In this document: piece by piece, positions 21,126 to 35,500 of the stretch
How positions within the stretch are numbered: the first letter of the stretch is position 1
Layout of the letters: every line of letters begins with the position of its first letter
Source of the DNA: Cavia porcellus
Taxonomy: Eukaryota; Chordata; Mammalia; Rodentia; Caviidae
Length of the DNA stretch: 64,000 nt
Direction: 5' to 3'
Assembly: GCF_034190915.1 (NCBI RefSeq)
Contig: NW_026947484.1
Location: forward strand, 72,433,482 to 72,497,481
Position numbers and translations under genes: made by a program
Notes under the pieces: model-generated
Seen by the model: only the letters and a program-made list of their open reading frames with translations
Told to the model about the DNA's origin: nothing
Databases searched by the model: none

Positions 21126-23522
21126 ATATTAAGGGGAGAACAGAGTTTTAATTTTTTCCTGCCAGAGAGCAAACCATTTAAACATAAAGTGCCAAGCAGA
21201 GCTGGCTTGGGAAGAGTACCTCTCCACAATCCAGACCGTCTTCCTACATTAGGCAATGCAGCCTTTCAAAGTGCAGAACATCTGGGCCCAGATAAGGCTA
21301 ATGCCCACGGTACTGAAAAAAGCATATATAACATTCAGGAGCACTGAACTTGGGGAATAAAATACTTAAGTTACAAAGGATGCAGAGAGATCAAAGTGCA
21401 TATAACTATTTCAACACATTCTATTTTTGCTAGGAAAGTTATTTGGTTCTTAAGCTACTATCAGGGCTAAACTGAATGTAGGACAAAATGTTTGTGTCTG
21501 ACCATTATTCTTGCTTTTGATACTATAATTAATTTGTATTACTGTATATGAATCCCAAGTCTAAATGAAAGCTGATGCTCGTTATCAAAATGTTTACCTT
21601 AAGGAAGGTGACAGTATAGATTCCTTTGAAGCCTGGAAGTGGCTGTTTGCAATCGCAGGCTCTTACACATCTCATCCAGGCTCCTAAGCTTATTCATTTA
21701 CTTAGAAAACATGTAACCTCCTCTGACAGGGGATGAAAGCTAGAGCATAAAATACTTTCCAGCACTGTACAGAAATGGGGAGAAATTTGGCAGATCTGCT
21801 TTGATGTGGCTCAGGAATGACAAACTCTGGAAATACAGACTGACATTGGAAATTGGATTTACTGAGTTATTAAGTATCCCACAAAACAAACTGTGTTTGT
21901 TTTTTTTAAAAATTGTGTTCCACCACTAAATGCAGTATATACACAATCAAATCTGAAAGAGTTCTATCACAAAAAAAAAACTCTGACAAATTACTACCGA
22001 ATTAAAATGAGTATGTGAAAATGGTATTTACCTTACAGGACAGGAATTGTGTTCTTAGTTGTGTAAATATGTGATTAACTATATTTTATATGTTTTCTAC
22101 TGTAAGGTAACATTAATGAATTACACTCAAGTCCTAGAAATGAATGTTATGCTACTGAGAAAATCTTTTCCTTTCCTTGTTTGTTTATCTGTAGTACATG
22201 GAACAAATTAGGAAACACAGGATTTAAGTAAGACACCGATACTTTCTAAAAGTTTATCTACAGTCACAATGTGATTTTAATTCCAGGTTATGGAAAAGGA
22301 TACTATATTGGTTAGGAAGCGTAAAATCACATTGTTTAATGTTCCTAGATGTCTGGAACAGATTAAGTCCTGTTAACATAAACATTAACTGAAATAGCTG
22401 TATATCTTTTATTATACTACAATCTGAAAGTCCAGAAATTTTATAAGGAATTAAACAGTCAACTGAATACAACTGAAAAACATAGCACTTTCAATATACC
22501 AAGTTTAAAGATTTTTAATAGTATTTCTTTAACATAACTTATCCTTCACTTGAAAGCACTAGCATATTAATTTTTGAGAACAAAATTTCCAGCAGCTACA
22601 GCAGAGGGTTGGGTAGAATGGGCCATTGGAAAGGAGCCTTTGACACCCACTTACTTGCTCCAGTTTATGAAGATGCAAATCTGCACAATAATGGGTTTTC
22701 AATCTGTTTCTCTTATAACAAAATGAAGCAATTATAACATCACATAGTTACAAACTAAGATGATTTTAAAGTACACAAAATACAACAATTTATGCCAGTG
22801 GTTATATGAATAGTATTTCTAAGAGACTTTATGTCTTTAGTACTCAGCTTCTGTCAAATATTTTAAAGCACAGAACTATATTTAAAAAGCATGTGGCTTT
22901 CAATTTTTGATATTCATCCCTGAAAGAAGGCAAAACACAACAATAACATGTCTCTGAAATGCAAATTCCATTAAATGCAAATTTCTAACACAAGATCAAT
23001 CAAGAAACACATTTTAAAATCAGCTGGTTGTCTTTTAAATCAGTATGCTCAGGATATAATTTTCAAACACAATCCAAAGCTATTTTCCAACATTTGTTCA
23101 CCAAGTTTTGCTCCTTCATAAAAATATATCTTTGGGTCCATTTTCAGTTCCCGTAATTTTCATACTTACTACCTCAAAATAGCTAACCAAATAGGAATAC
23201 CTTTTCTCTCTGCATTTCCATATATGCAAAAGATTTTACTTCGTTCTCATAAGTCACCACTAGTCAACATTTTCTTTTGCTTGAGCTTAAACTAAATCTG
23301 AACAGCTCCAAAGATTTTCATCAAATTAGGAACCTGCCAGCCAGAGCTGAGAGTAAGTACACTTCCTTCAAACAATTTACGAAGTGAATATAGTAACTAG
23401 ACACAGAAAGAGACCGTCATCCCAAGAATGAGGTACTGTTTTTGACTTTCTGACCCTGCCTGGGTCCAAGGGAGCTACAGAGCCAGGTTGTCTCTGGAGA
23501 ACCTTGTAGGTGGCCAAGGGTC

Positions 23523-23593
23523 TTACACCGAACTAGAAAATGGAACCACCTGCTTTCCGCCCACATAAACCTCCTCAATATTTCGGTCATCTC
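23523..23593 (-). CDS. GDA: GDA exon 14, coding part (residues 432-454, stop)
   Basis: 71 bp of coding sequence including TAA at 23523-23525. Reads DDRNIEEVYVGGKQVVPFSS then SV. The terminal SSSV is the PDZ-binding motif through which cypin contacts PSD-95. Acceptor TTTTCTTTCAG. Confidence 0.97.
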
Positions 23594-26500
23594 CTGAAAG
23601 AAAATGAAAATAATCCATTAAGTGTTGATAACTATGTTAATTGCCATTAATAGAGATTTAAAATAAACATTTCTAAAGAAATCAAAAGAGCTGTCCTCCC
23701 CTCCTCCCTCTACCTCGTCTTGTTTATAATCTGGTCAAGATGACGTCATCAGAACATGGCATAGCTAATTTGAGGAGCAGGGTCTGAGTTCTGCACCTAA
23801 GGCAAAATGACATCTAGTTGAAACCACCTCCATCCCTCTCCTTTCAGCTGAAGTGGTTGCTGGTATTCTTAGCCCGAGGTGGAAGAGGAACAGGAATCTT
23901 TACACAGTAGCATCAGATTCAGTGTGGGGACAGGAGCAGCCTGCAGAAACCGAGCTCCACAGGAAGTGATGTGTGCGCTTCTGCATCTCAAGCTGACACA
24001 GGGCTCAATGGAAGGGAGGGCAGAGGAGACCCCTTCACAATACTTCTCGTAAAGTGGAAGAGAAGCTCAGTGGAAGCACATGAGGAGAGAATCCTGGACA
24101 ACCACACTCACAGTGGGACAGAACAGACGGGGGTGCAGAAGGAGCACCCAGGGTTGAAAGTGAACATCTCTACCCCTTTGTCCTTCTCCTTCCTCTTGGG
24201 ACTTACAATGGTGCAACTTAAATACTGTGAATAAACAGGTTCCACGCCGGGGAAAGTTAAAAATGAATCAAAACCAACTAACATACAGAGTTTACCACAT
24301 GGTAAAACAAATACAGTGAACTATACACAAGGAAAAGACAACCATTTATTTAGCACACAAATGTACCTACCTAGAAAGAAGAACTTCTGGATAACAGCCT
24401 AAAATAAAAAACAAAGACAATAAGAAATGCCTGTAATGTCTTGTACATTTAGAAAAGGAAATTCACAGGAACCTGGCTGGCAAAGCCCAGAAACTGAAAT
24501 TTATTTCTCAATGTCAAAATCTATTTCTAGTAATTAAGAGTCTTTCCCCCAAACCTAACAAAACCTAAAACAAACGAACAAACAAAAGCTTAATCCATTG
24601 GTTATTAACAAATATTTAGCCACTGGCAGAAAGTTATTGGTATATAATGCTAGAATCTTCAGAGAAAAAGCATTATATAAATTAAAGAGGTTAATTTAAT
24701 GAAGTGATTCAAATATTTCAGGAGGCATAGGATATAAAGAAAATAGATGAATGGGATTCTTAGAAATTCACTGGAGCAGAAGAGTAGGTAATACAACAGT
24801 GCTGATGAAGTCAGGACATGCTACCTAAAAATTAAAGCCAGCACCATCATTGTGATCTGCCCTGCACCTTTCTCTCTGAAGCAGATGCTCGGATCTAGGA
24901 AGAATTTTCTGACCTTACCCTGAATCAGGTTGGAAGAGCCTCTTGGGAGAGGTGCTCTCACCCCTATTTCTGAAGAGAGAAGGTGACACAGAAGCCTCAA
25001 CAGTCAGGTCTTGCTAGCTTTCCCCAGTTCACTATCATTAGATCACACTCTTTTCTCTATTGTGTTTCACCCCAACTCTACGTTCTTCATCAAACTTAGA
25101 ATAAAAATACTCAGGTTTTCTCATCTCTTTGGACTTTCTTTTCACTAAGAAAGATCTTTCATCACAGAAAACTTAAAACATTTTCTGGTTCATCTGTCTT
25201 TCATTGTAGGGACTTCAGCTTAAACCTAGCATGGTAAAGAAAGAGATATTTCCTCCCCTAAAATAACAAATAATACAAACTAGAAATAATCCAGCATTTA
25301 TCTTTTAAACACCCTAGAATGATATATTTATTGACACATTTATGTTAGTAAATAGATCAGCTTACAAATAACAGTAATCAATTCTTCTTTGGAAAAACAA
25401 TCATAAACAATAATTATTAAAGATGGGTCAGTTTTTATATTCATAAGGAAAGATTTTGTAAGAAGAACGAATTCATTTTCTGTTAAGAAAATTGATGTAG
25501 CACAGTGGCCAACACTCCAGCCTGTGATGGTCAGAGTCCTATTTGCATCTAAGCTGTATTAACTGCTAGTAGGGTTTACCTATGAATCCTTAGGCCACTC
25601 CTGTTACTTCTTCTATGTCTCACTGATTCTGTGATTAACATGGCAATATTAACAGTATTGATCTCTCTTGGAATTGTTCTGATAACTGAATAGAATTACG
25701 TCTGAGAGTGACCCCGCCCTTAGCAGGTATTCAGTGTACCCTAACTGCAGTATGGGTCCTTATAAACACACACATTCAGCTACACAAACACATACAAAAT
25801 TTAAGTATTGTCTTACGACAAATTTTCTTTTTTTTTATTTTTGGTCTTTTGAGACAGTCTCATTCTTTAGTCCAGGCTGGCCTCAAACTTGTAGCAATCT
25901 TCCTGCGTCAGCCTCCCAAATGCTTAAGATTACAGGTATGTGCCACCATGCTCAGATAAATTTTCTTAACATTGCTTTCATGACATAATAGTAATAATCA
26001 AAGGGATCTAGTGTCTCTTTAGATTTTCCTGCATCTTATTAGAATGTTTCAGCTGCTATGTTCTTTTCTACAGGGAAGCTGTTAGGACTTCTATGAAATA
26101 TCTTTTGATTAACTGTCTTTTACTTACATCAGAAGCATCAGAAGCAAAATCCGCACAAAACAGGTCAATGGGAGAGTCAGATGCTTTGGGGTTGATCAGG
26201 AGGGCGTCAAATTCTTTTCCTACTTCAAAGTTTCCAATCTCATTGTCCAGTCCCAGGGCTGCAGTGGGGAACAAGGGACCACACAGTCAGTCCTGCAAGC
26301 CATCAGATCATGCTAGCAGGCCAGTCTGCAAGGGCGGAATCTGCCAACACATCACTAGAAAAAAATTAGTATCCTAGTGGGGCAGAGAAGTGCTCTTATT
26401 TGAATAGGTCACCGAAATTCTATTTATAAAAGCAGAGTAAACACAGGAAAGCAAAATCTGAGAATAAAAGCAGTTCCCTTGGGCACATAATTATAATTTT

Positions 26501-29500
26501 GATGATGTTGCTCTGTTTCAGCCCTATCAGAGCATTTCATAGCCAACTGGTCTATGGTTTTCTGCATCTGAGAAACATCACTGCCATAGTATCAATCTTC
26601 TTTTTCCTTCTTCTTCTCCTCCCAACACACCAGTTCCTTTCTTTGCCTGTTTTTTCATGAAATCGCTGACAAGATTTATTTTCATGACCGTGAAAAGAAC
26701 CTTCAGTAAATAAAAATAATTAAATATACTTCTGTATATTTGCAAATACAGGCATATCTATCACAAATTTTGTAGTTTAAATACTTGGGATAGGAAAAAA
26801 AAACACATGGCAATGTAAAGAGCTTCTCATAATTTGAGTCACAATGGTTTTAAAAGGACAGCAATTGCTTTGTAACCTCAAAACTGCTTGAGAAGAATGA
26901 TTTTCTAAACTAATGCACAGATCAATAATGTGTATTGACTTGGCCCATCTCACAGCTGTAATTCATGTCCATGATTACTGAATGCCAAAGAAGAAAATCT
27001 GTTCTTTCTATGATTTAGGGTTAAAAGAATCGTAGATGGCTTTTCTGGTCAATGCAGGGGATGAAACTAAATCTCATTAAAGCTTATAATCCAAGAAAGT
27101 GAACTGTCAGAAGCAAACATGCCCAAAAGTAAGGTTAACTGGAGTGCTGCATTATTTATTTCCATTGTTACATAAGATTGTTTATTCTGTTACTGTCAGA
27201 ATATAGTCTGCTTTCAAAGTACTAAGTAGATTTTCCCTGGGAGGCAATACAGTATCTGACACATATTTTATGAACATGTATCCAGACTTGGCAAAGTTGA
27301 GATCACTGACTTAGAATCCTTGTTCTTAAAAGATTATCTAAATGGAAACTCTTTTATTCTCAGAAAAGAAAAAGATTTTTTTTAATCTAAAAAATTCTCA
27401 TAGCAAGAGAGTGGTATGAAAAGAATTAGAAATGTTAAAAGCAGTTAGATGATCTAATTGTCAGAAGAAGCATCACATATGACAGAAAGTCCCTAGAAAT
27501 TTTTCTCCTTCACTGATTACACTCTACTTCTTTTTGCCTCTGACACAGAGGCATGAGTTTTTAAGGACTGTATTCAGCATAAAACTGTTGTGCTTTTTAT
27601 AGATCAGACAGCTAGGTCCAAATCATTAGAATCTGAAGCACTCAAGAATGAGCTAACCAAAAAGGACACAGTGCTTCAATGAATTTGTAAACCGATGTAA
27701 ATTTAGATTGCTACAGATGGACCCAGCTGTGAGGGTAAACAACTCAAATGCATTTCAGGAATTGCAGTTTTGCTGCCTTTGGAGCAAACATTAGCTATGT
27801 GGAGATGATTCTTATATGCTATGATCTTGAGAGTGAGTTTAAAGATTGTGGCAGGGCTCAGGAAACGCCACACTTTACACAGTAACCCATTCATCTCATT
27901 TTGCTCCAACTATAGTAGAGACTCAAGTTAAGGAGAAGAAATCCTGTGACAGTCACCCAGTGGCCCAGAGACACAGATTTAAAAGGCACATTGCAAGGCA
28001 GAAAACATTTGGTAGGCATCCCATGATAGCTTGGTCAAAACAGGATCCTGCTGGAGCAAACCACAGAGAGCCTAGAATAAAAAAAAGCATTTGTTAAATT
28101 CACCTCGTTTGCACTAGGGAAACAGAACAACTTGAACCAAACTCAGATTCAAAAATACTCTGATAATGTGGGTTAGAAGGCATCACACTTACAAAAATGG
28201 ATCACTTGAAACTTAGTGTTTAAAAACTAAAACCATAAGATTTAAGAAGTGCAAAAATCATAACTGCCATTTGTTTTGCTTGAAATGTTCTTGATGGTGC
28301 TCATTACAACTTAGAACATTCAAAGAAGAGCTAAGAAGTTGCATTTAATAGTATGGTGCTAGCCTTTGGATCACCCTCCATTTTTAAGGCACAGAATAGC
28401 TTCCATAAATCTACATCTCCATATTTGTGTCTTTATGTTTTTAAATTTCACTGGTTACCTGTGATTTTATGCTATTTTCACCATCATCCATTTAGATTAC
28501 ACTGTATTTCTAAAGTGACTTAAAGCAAAGCAATCACATTTTTAAATAAAAATAGTTATATATGAGAACTGAGAAAAATGAAGAAAAAATATTCACTTCT
28601 AAGCCAACTATATTTTTACATCTTTCTAATTTTAAAAAGCCTTGGTTCATTAGCATATTTAAACATATTAACCAAATATGTACATGGAATAGGAAGGATT
28701 TACAGCAGAAGATATTATAGTGGAGGGGAAAAGATACGAATCAGCATCTGGTAGTAGATTTTCTAGACTCAAATCTCAGCATGTTGCAGCTTGTCAGCCT
28801 TATAAAACCCACCTAAGTTCCTTGTTGTAAAATGAAATTAACAGCAGCGCTTGTGGTGGTTCATGACAGTGTACAGAAAGTGTGTTGCATGGTGCCTATG
28901 ACATGGTAAGATTTTGGAAAGTCTCGATTATCACTTTTACTGTTAGTGCCATTCAATCCAGGAGAGATTCAATGAAAGAATAGATTATTTTAAAGAAAAA
29001 AGTGCAAGTGACCAATGTAAATATCCATTAAAATGATTAACATGACAATTGTCTATCAAGTATCTATTTCTTCAAAGACAGTGAATTCACCGAACAATTC
29101 CGCTACCACACACCTGAACACATATTTCCTGGCTACGTTTTGGGTATATTATGGGAGGCGTGACAGGAATACTGAATGGTCCTGGTTCCACCATCACACA
29201 CCTTCACATTCTATCCCAGGACACCGATTAGCATAATTGTGCAATTTCTGAGATAGAAATAAACAGTCATTACCTTGGCTTCCTCCAAGAGTAGCTAGTC
29301 TGAAGACTTCTTTGAGAGTGAGGCTTTTCTCATTTACCTTGTTAATCAAAAGGGCTTTGGAAGCCATCAATGCTCTTCTGATTGCATCAAGCATGGAATA
29401 CGAGTAGCCACCAGCCACATCTACGGTGGGCAAAAGAAAGCCAAACCAGTGATTATATGAGGATAAATGGAATAGCAGGCATACGCTACCGTTTTTATTT

Positions 29501-32500
29501 TGTTGAGCAATGTTCCATCTTTAATATGCTTACAGAAAAGCTCTTGTATATAAATTTAGGTTACCTAAAAATCAACATTTTAAAAAATCTGAAACCTGTA
29601 ATTAGTATCAAAGGTATTCTTGTATTAGTTTCTTAGGATTGCTGCAACAAATTAGCACAAATGTGGCTTAACAACAGCTGACATTTCTTCTTTCATGGTT
29701 TTGGAAGTCAGAAGTCCAAAGGCTGGCAGAGCCACTATCCTTACAAAAGCTCTAAGAAAAATCTTTCCTTTCTTCCTTCCAGGTTATAGTGGCTCCTGGC
29801 ATTGCTTGGATTATGGCTTTATAATCCAGTCTCTGTCTCAAACTGCTTCTTCCTTCTATGGCTTTATATGTCTCTCCTTTTCTGTTTCTTACATAGACAG
29901 ATCATTGGATTTTGGCCCACACTATGTTAGATTGATTTCATTTTGACAACCCTACCTTGATTACAACTAAAAAGACCTTTATTCCATATAAAGTCATACT
30001 TACAGGCTCTGGGAAACACATTTGGGTCACAATTCAATGTGCTATAACAATCAATCTGTTATAAGGCTAAGAGGTTAATTTTTTAATATTCCTGGCACTA
30101 TCACAGAAATTGTTCAAACATGCCTGTATAATTTGAAAGATAATGTAAGCTACATAACATGTGATTTAAAATACAGTTCTATGTTTGCAGTCTCGCTGTT
30201 TGGATTCCCACTTTATATGTTCCACTTTTTTATCTTGAACAACTATTTGTAAAAGGACAGTATATAAACATTAACTAGTGATTTCTTACTCCTTATTTTT
30301 TCTCTGAATGTATTATTTCTACCCATTTTCTGTTTTGTTTAGTCTTTTCTAAATAAAATTTTTTAAAAAACAAAATACAGTTCTATATTCTAAAAACTTG
30401 TCCTGAGTTCATATTAATCAAGATGAGAACTCTAGAAAATTAAAAAGCTACTTATTCTTTAGGATGAATATATATTTTGAGAAAAAGGTATAATAACTAA
30501 ACAATGCCAGTGTAGTCAGATTTCTACATTGGTTGAAGTAAGATTTTTTTAGTGATTTAAATAAAGTACCTAATTACAATAAATTGAAATACTACTTTTG
30601 AGAAGAACAAATGTACAAGGTACTAAATGATTTTGTATAAATGTCAAGTTAGTTGGTAGGTTACACTGGAATAACACATTTTATAGCTAAAAAAACTTTT
30701 TTAAAGGGTTGCTTCTGTCATTCCTAAGTAGACATACATAACTGCTTATACAGAGCAAATATTAACAGTAATTTCTTGTTTAACAGCAGTCATAGACGGC
30801 AGCTCAGTTTTGCTTTACTGTATTACACATTCTTACATAAGCTTGTGAGGAACCCACAGAGAAAATGCTTTTCTCTAAGCATGAAGATATTGCCAGCAGA
30901 TCACCCAGTTTCTTGAAAAGTTTTACTACATCTATTTAAGTTATTAGTCCTTGTAAAGAGATGGTAAGCATCCATTAAGCCTTCATTACTGCATTATTAT
31001 TACAAGTTGATTAAAAAGAAACAAAAGAACTTATATAGAAAAGAAAACCAATGCCAAACACATAATAATCAATTAGTATTAACTGTTATTGCATCAAGAA
31101 TTATTCCAAGAGTATCACACATATTTACCTAATCTTCAAAATAATTCTGTATGACATCTAATATCATCAACCCCATTTTAAAGAGAAGCATCAAAGCACA
31201 ATGACAATTACACTGCCATCTGTCAAGGTGACCTGCTGCACCAGCTGGTGGTAGAGCTGGCATTTGAACCCAGGCTCTCTTCACACCTGCATTGTATCTT
31301 CCTCTCCAATGCAGGATGTTCTTAAACCCGATTATTGGCAAATTTATCTTGGAAACTTTTAGTTGGACAGATTTTGGGGTACTCTTCTGAGAAGTTGCTG
31401 ACTCTGGCTCAACAGAGAGGAGATTGAAATGGAGCCAAGCGTCAGGAGGAGAGAGCCGTCTGAGATGGGGCTGGGAACCGCGGAGAGGTATGCGGTCCTG
31501 CTGCCAGGGCCTCACATACCATAGCTACCAGAGGGTGGCACACACAAAGGGGTGGAATCATCAGGCTTCTGTGACTCTTCTGAAAAAGGAATGGATCATG
31601 AGGGGCCAGGAAGGACCTTTGAGGGGGCTAGTGTAGCACATCATCCAGAAATGATGGCAGCTCATGGCAGATAGCAGTGGCCCACTGGGGAAAGCAGGTC
31701 GGGTTCAGAAGGTAATAAGCAGTCATGAGGCTGGGTACTGTGCTGGGTTAAGTGTGAGAGAGATAAAGGAGAAGGTCCCCAAAATAATTCTCTAGTGCCT
31801 AACTGGAGAAACTGAGTTCTCTGAAAAGGAGACCTAGTTAAGAGAGGAAGTCTGAAAGGTGTTCTGCAGTATAATGGAGCGTGGGTGTTTCTTCAGGAGA
31901 GGCCAAAGAAGAAGAGAAGGCAGGCAGCGAAAAATGCAAGATTAGAATCCAAGGAGTCAGGGTGGCAAGTCTCTTGCCTACAATGCAGACACAGCCATGT
32001 ATAATCCTCCTAAGAAGAAATTGTCAAGCACAAAGCAGACACTGTCTAAGACTAAGCCTCCAAGGAAGTTTTCTCAAATAACTACAAAGAGGAGCACAGG
32101 TCTTCTGAGAGAAAAGAGCTAGCAAGAAAGAAGGGAAATCATCACAAAACTCTTTCACTAACTCAAACATAAGATGGTTCAGACCAAGGAGAGAGCGGTC
32201 AACTACAGCACATACTGCTGAGATTGCTCCTGTGATGGGTACAGACTCGCACCCTCGGGAGGCAGCAGCAAACAGATCACCGTGGTGGCGGACACCAGAG
32301 AAAGGACCACAGCAGTGGCCGTGGAGAGCAGGCAGAAGTGGGGAAAAGATGGAAAAGCATCTCAGTAGCGGCAGCGTGGGTCCCAGTCTTGGAAGAAATG
32401 TGATGGTAAAGGGAAGCAGAGATGTAGGCAGAAGCCTGAAGAGGAAAAAGGTCTGTCTCTGCAGAAAACCCCAGCAGCTACGCCAGACACTAATCCCAGA

Positions 32501-35500
32501 AGCTACATTTGTAGGAGTGATCAGGCAGACGGGGGTACTGGGGAGGCACGGGAATCAGTGGCCAGAGGAATTTATCTGAGGGAGCGGGAAAGGAATGTAT
32601 AAAAACACACTTTCGGGTATTTTTGTATTTTGCCTTTGATTCTGAAATAGAGTCTCATTTTCTTTTTAAAACTGTAGCAGGACAAGAAAAGACCAGCAGA
32701 TGCAAGTAGGCATTTAAATGTGGTGGTGAGAATCTGGGGGGACAATTTCTGATTTTTCTGCTTTTGTAATGACTTAGGAGATTATAAGTTGAGCGTGAGG
32801 ATAGAATGAGTTGGGGTAAAACGTTTAAAGATAGATGAAAAAAAGGCTATCTCGGTAAAAGGAAAAATACACTTCTTAGAGAAACACAGTTGCTGCTATT
32901 GCTAGAGGTAAAGTCCACTCGAGATTTGATGGCAGAATTTAAAACAAGACATCACGGGATTTTTTTCCCTGGCAACTTCCAGATGCCTACGTGTGGGCAC
33001 TAGAAACACAACTGCTGAGGTAACCAAGGCTTGGACTTCTGCAGAATGAACACAAAGAATGCAAGAGGGAAAAAGGCAATCTAGTGAGGTACCCAGGCAT
33101 CTAGGAGGGGTAGACGAGGGAAGGAATGCTGGATTCTGTGAAGACATGGAATGGCTGGATCGAAGTCACCAAGGAGGGCAATGAACTGCTGATGTAACAG
33201 CTGAGAACAATCAAGGAGATCATCACCGCATGATGAGGCACTGGCTCCTGGAGGGTGTTTGTTTTAATGAAGCTGTCTGTCATGCTCACGCAAATTCACT
33301 CTAGTTTTATATATTTCCTTCTGATTGTTGTTTTTCAATTATTCACTCTTTGCATTTGCTTTTATGTTTTCTTCATGTTTCAAATACAAGGTATTCGATT
33401 TTTAGAAGTCTGCAAGTAGCTATCTTTAATATAGGCTGAGTACTGCTACCCCCAAATTCAGAATCCTCAAGGCTCCAACACCTCATGACACCACACCTGG
33501 AAGAGTTCTTCCTGCATTCATTGTAGCTGGTGAATGAGCTGTTCCCGGACCTTCTCTTGGTCCACTGTATGAGTTTGAATATTATCGAAAGTCCACAAGA
33601 ATGGGGGAAACTGATCCATAAATGTTATGCTCAGGAAGTGGCAGAGTACATGGTGGCTCTGGGTCAAAGACTGAGTAAAACTGGAAAGCATTCTTTAAAG
33701 GAAGAAGCTAATGCTTCACACTCCTGGAACGTTTGGTCAGTTCACCACCCTTGCTCCTCTCTTTTTAAGCCAGTCTTGACTGAATAGTGCTTTGTGGCAG
33801 GTCTGTGTCAATAATTTTGCAAGCAATTTTTTATGTCATTTTCAAAACACAATTACTATCATTATTGTTATATAAATCATGAAGTCAATCTTTAGATTTA
33901 ATTTTGTTTAAAATCTTACTCTGATGAGCTGGATGTTTCTTTCATTCACATTTTTGAAGCTGTAGCTACACCCTCCAAAGTCAAGAGCTAGATGTCATAT
34001 ATTGAACATGGGCCCCAAATCCCAAAAGATCTGAAACGAAAATCTATTTTTTATATCTGCCTAATCTTTCATATTAATTCACTACATTGTATTGCCATAT
34101 TAATTGACTCTTGGTCATTCCTTTCTTAACCATTAATGCTTTTCTGTGAAAGTAAACAGCTAGTTTTACACCTTAACTCCTGAGTATGTTCAGGTATTAC
34201 CACACTATCGGTGACGTAAGGCTTGAATTAGAAGGTTTCTAAGTTCCTTTGATTCTATGTGAAATTGCAGAAAACTAATATCTTTTTAAAAATATAAATA
34301 AAATAATTATGCCTAATCCTGTGTCTTACCAAGTAACTACTTGATATAGTAAAATAGCTCACTGTGGCAAAATGAGACTTAAATTATTGATGAAAATGGT
34401 GGAAATCATCAGAGTCAACAATACATGCAGTCTGATGGGGTGAAATACCAGAGAGACAAACACACTGAGAACAGAATGGAAAACAAAGATGAGCACCGTA
34501 AGGCTGCACTCGTATTTGGAATCTAACACAGTTGATTTCCATAAAAGTTCACAGTAGAATGGCGGTTAAGGAGACTGGGGAGCATGGAAGGAGGGAGAGA
34601 TGGAAAAATTATTGGTGAATAGAGACAAAATTACAAACAGAAAGATAAGATCTGGTGTGACACTATAGAAATGTGCTATGTATTTCAAAAAAAAATTTAG
34701 AAGACAGGATTTTTAGTTATTTTATCACTAAGGAATGATCAGTATCTGAGGACACAGATATGTTCACTTTGATTTAAACATTATACGATGTACGCATGGA
34801 ACTATCACATGGTATCCCATCAATGTGTATAATTTTTATGGGTCAATTAAAGTCTTAAAACAGAAATAAAAGTCTTTGTGCCCTTAGTCTCTTTAATTTC
34901 TTAAAAAATTATTTCTTTAATAATAAAAGAAGGCTCACTGCAGATACCTAGACATTTGACCTGACTCTCACTTTGAAAATGAATAAACGAACCTACACTC
35001 AGGCAAAACAACTAGAGAAGAAAGCAGGCGTCACTAGCTCCGCAGCCACCCTGAATGTCCTTCAGCCCATAATCATCAGACGCCCTTAGACGCCAGGAGT
35101 CTCATCTGGCAAAACTGCTTAAAAGCAAAGGTTTTCTCATCCCATCTCAGAGTTCTCAGGTGCTGGCAGAGAACATGTGGTCACTATGACAAGATCAAAT
35201 AAATTGTCTTTTGAAAAAGCCTTGGTGATAACAATACTTTGAAAACTTAAAACCCCTAAATACAAATCATTAAAACCTAGCCAGAGGGAGTCAAACAAAA
35301 AACTAAGGATTTCTTTAAAAGAAGAAAAAGATGAAACTGTAAAACCCTTTAGAAAGACTCATAACCCAATCGTTTTATAACCTAATCTCTAAACAGCAAA
35401 TCGGGACCATGGCTGTGCACAGTGGCGGGCTGCGTTAGTGTCAATGAAACTTCACTCTTTGCATACATGTCCTTGCTGCTTCCCATCCAGCTTGGCTACA

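Larger units (their letters stand above)
19955..23522 (-). other. GDA: probable GDA 3' UTR
   Basis: About 3.6 kb of AT-rich sequence left of the stop codon, without recognisable L1 or SINE copies, bounded on the left by a poly(A) signal candidate and then a B1 element. A long 3' UTR fits what I recall of human GDA mRNA. Earlier AATAAA hexamers on the minus strand (near 20959, 20194 and 22408) could give shorter forms. The end is inferred; no transcript data were available. Confidence 0.5.
24399..26127 (-). other. GDA intron 12
   Basis: About 1.7 kb, GT-AG. Holds a MIR (about 25500-25740) and a B1 (25822-25957); the rest looks unique. Confidence 0.9.

Noticed and set aside
26068..26274. Extended open frame beyond GDA exon 12 (VSKRQLIKRYF end)
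   Set aside because: It reads through a strong GTAAGT donor; exons 13 and 14 fit the family, so the extension is intronic.
29694..29946. 83-codon open frame on plus
   Set aside because: Lies wholly within the MLT1 LTR; not a gene.
31129..31515. 128-codon open frame on minus in intron 10
   Set aside because: Partly made of an antisense MIR; no recognisable protein similarity.
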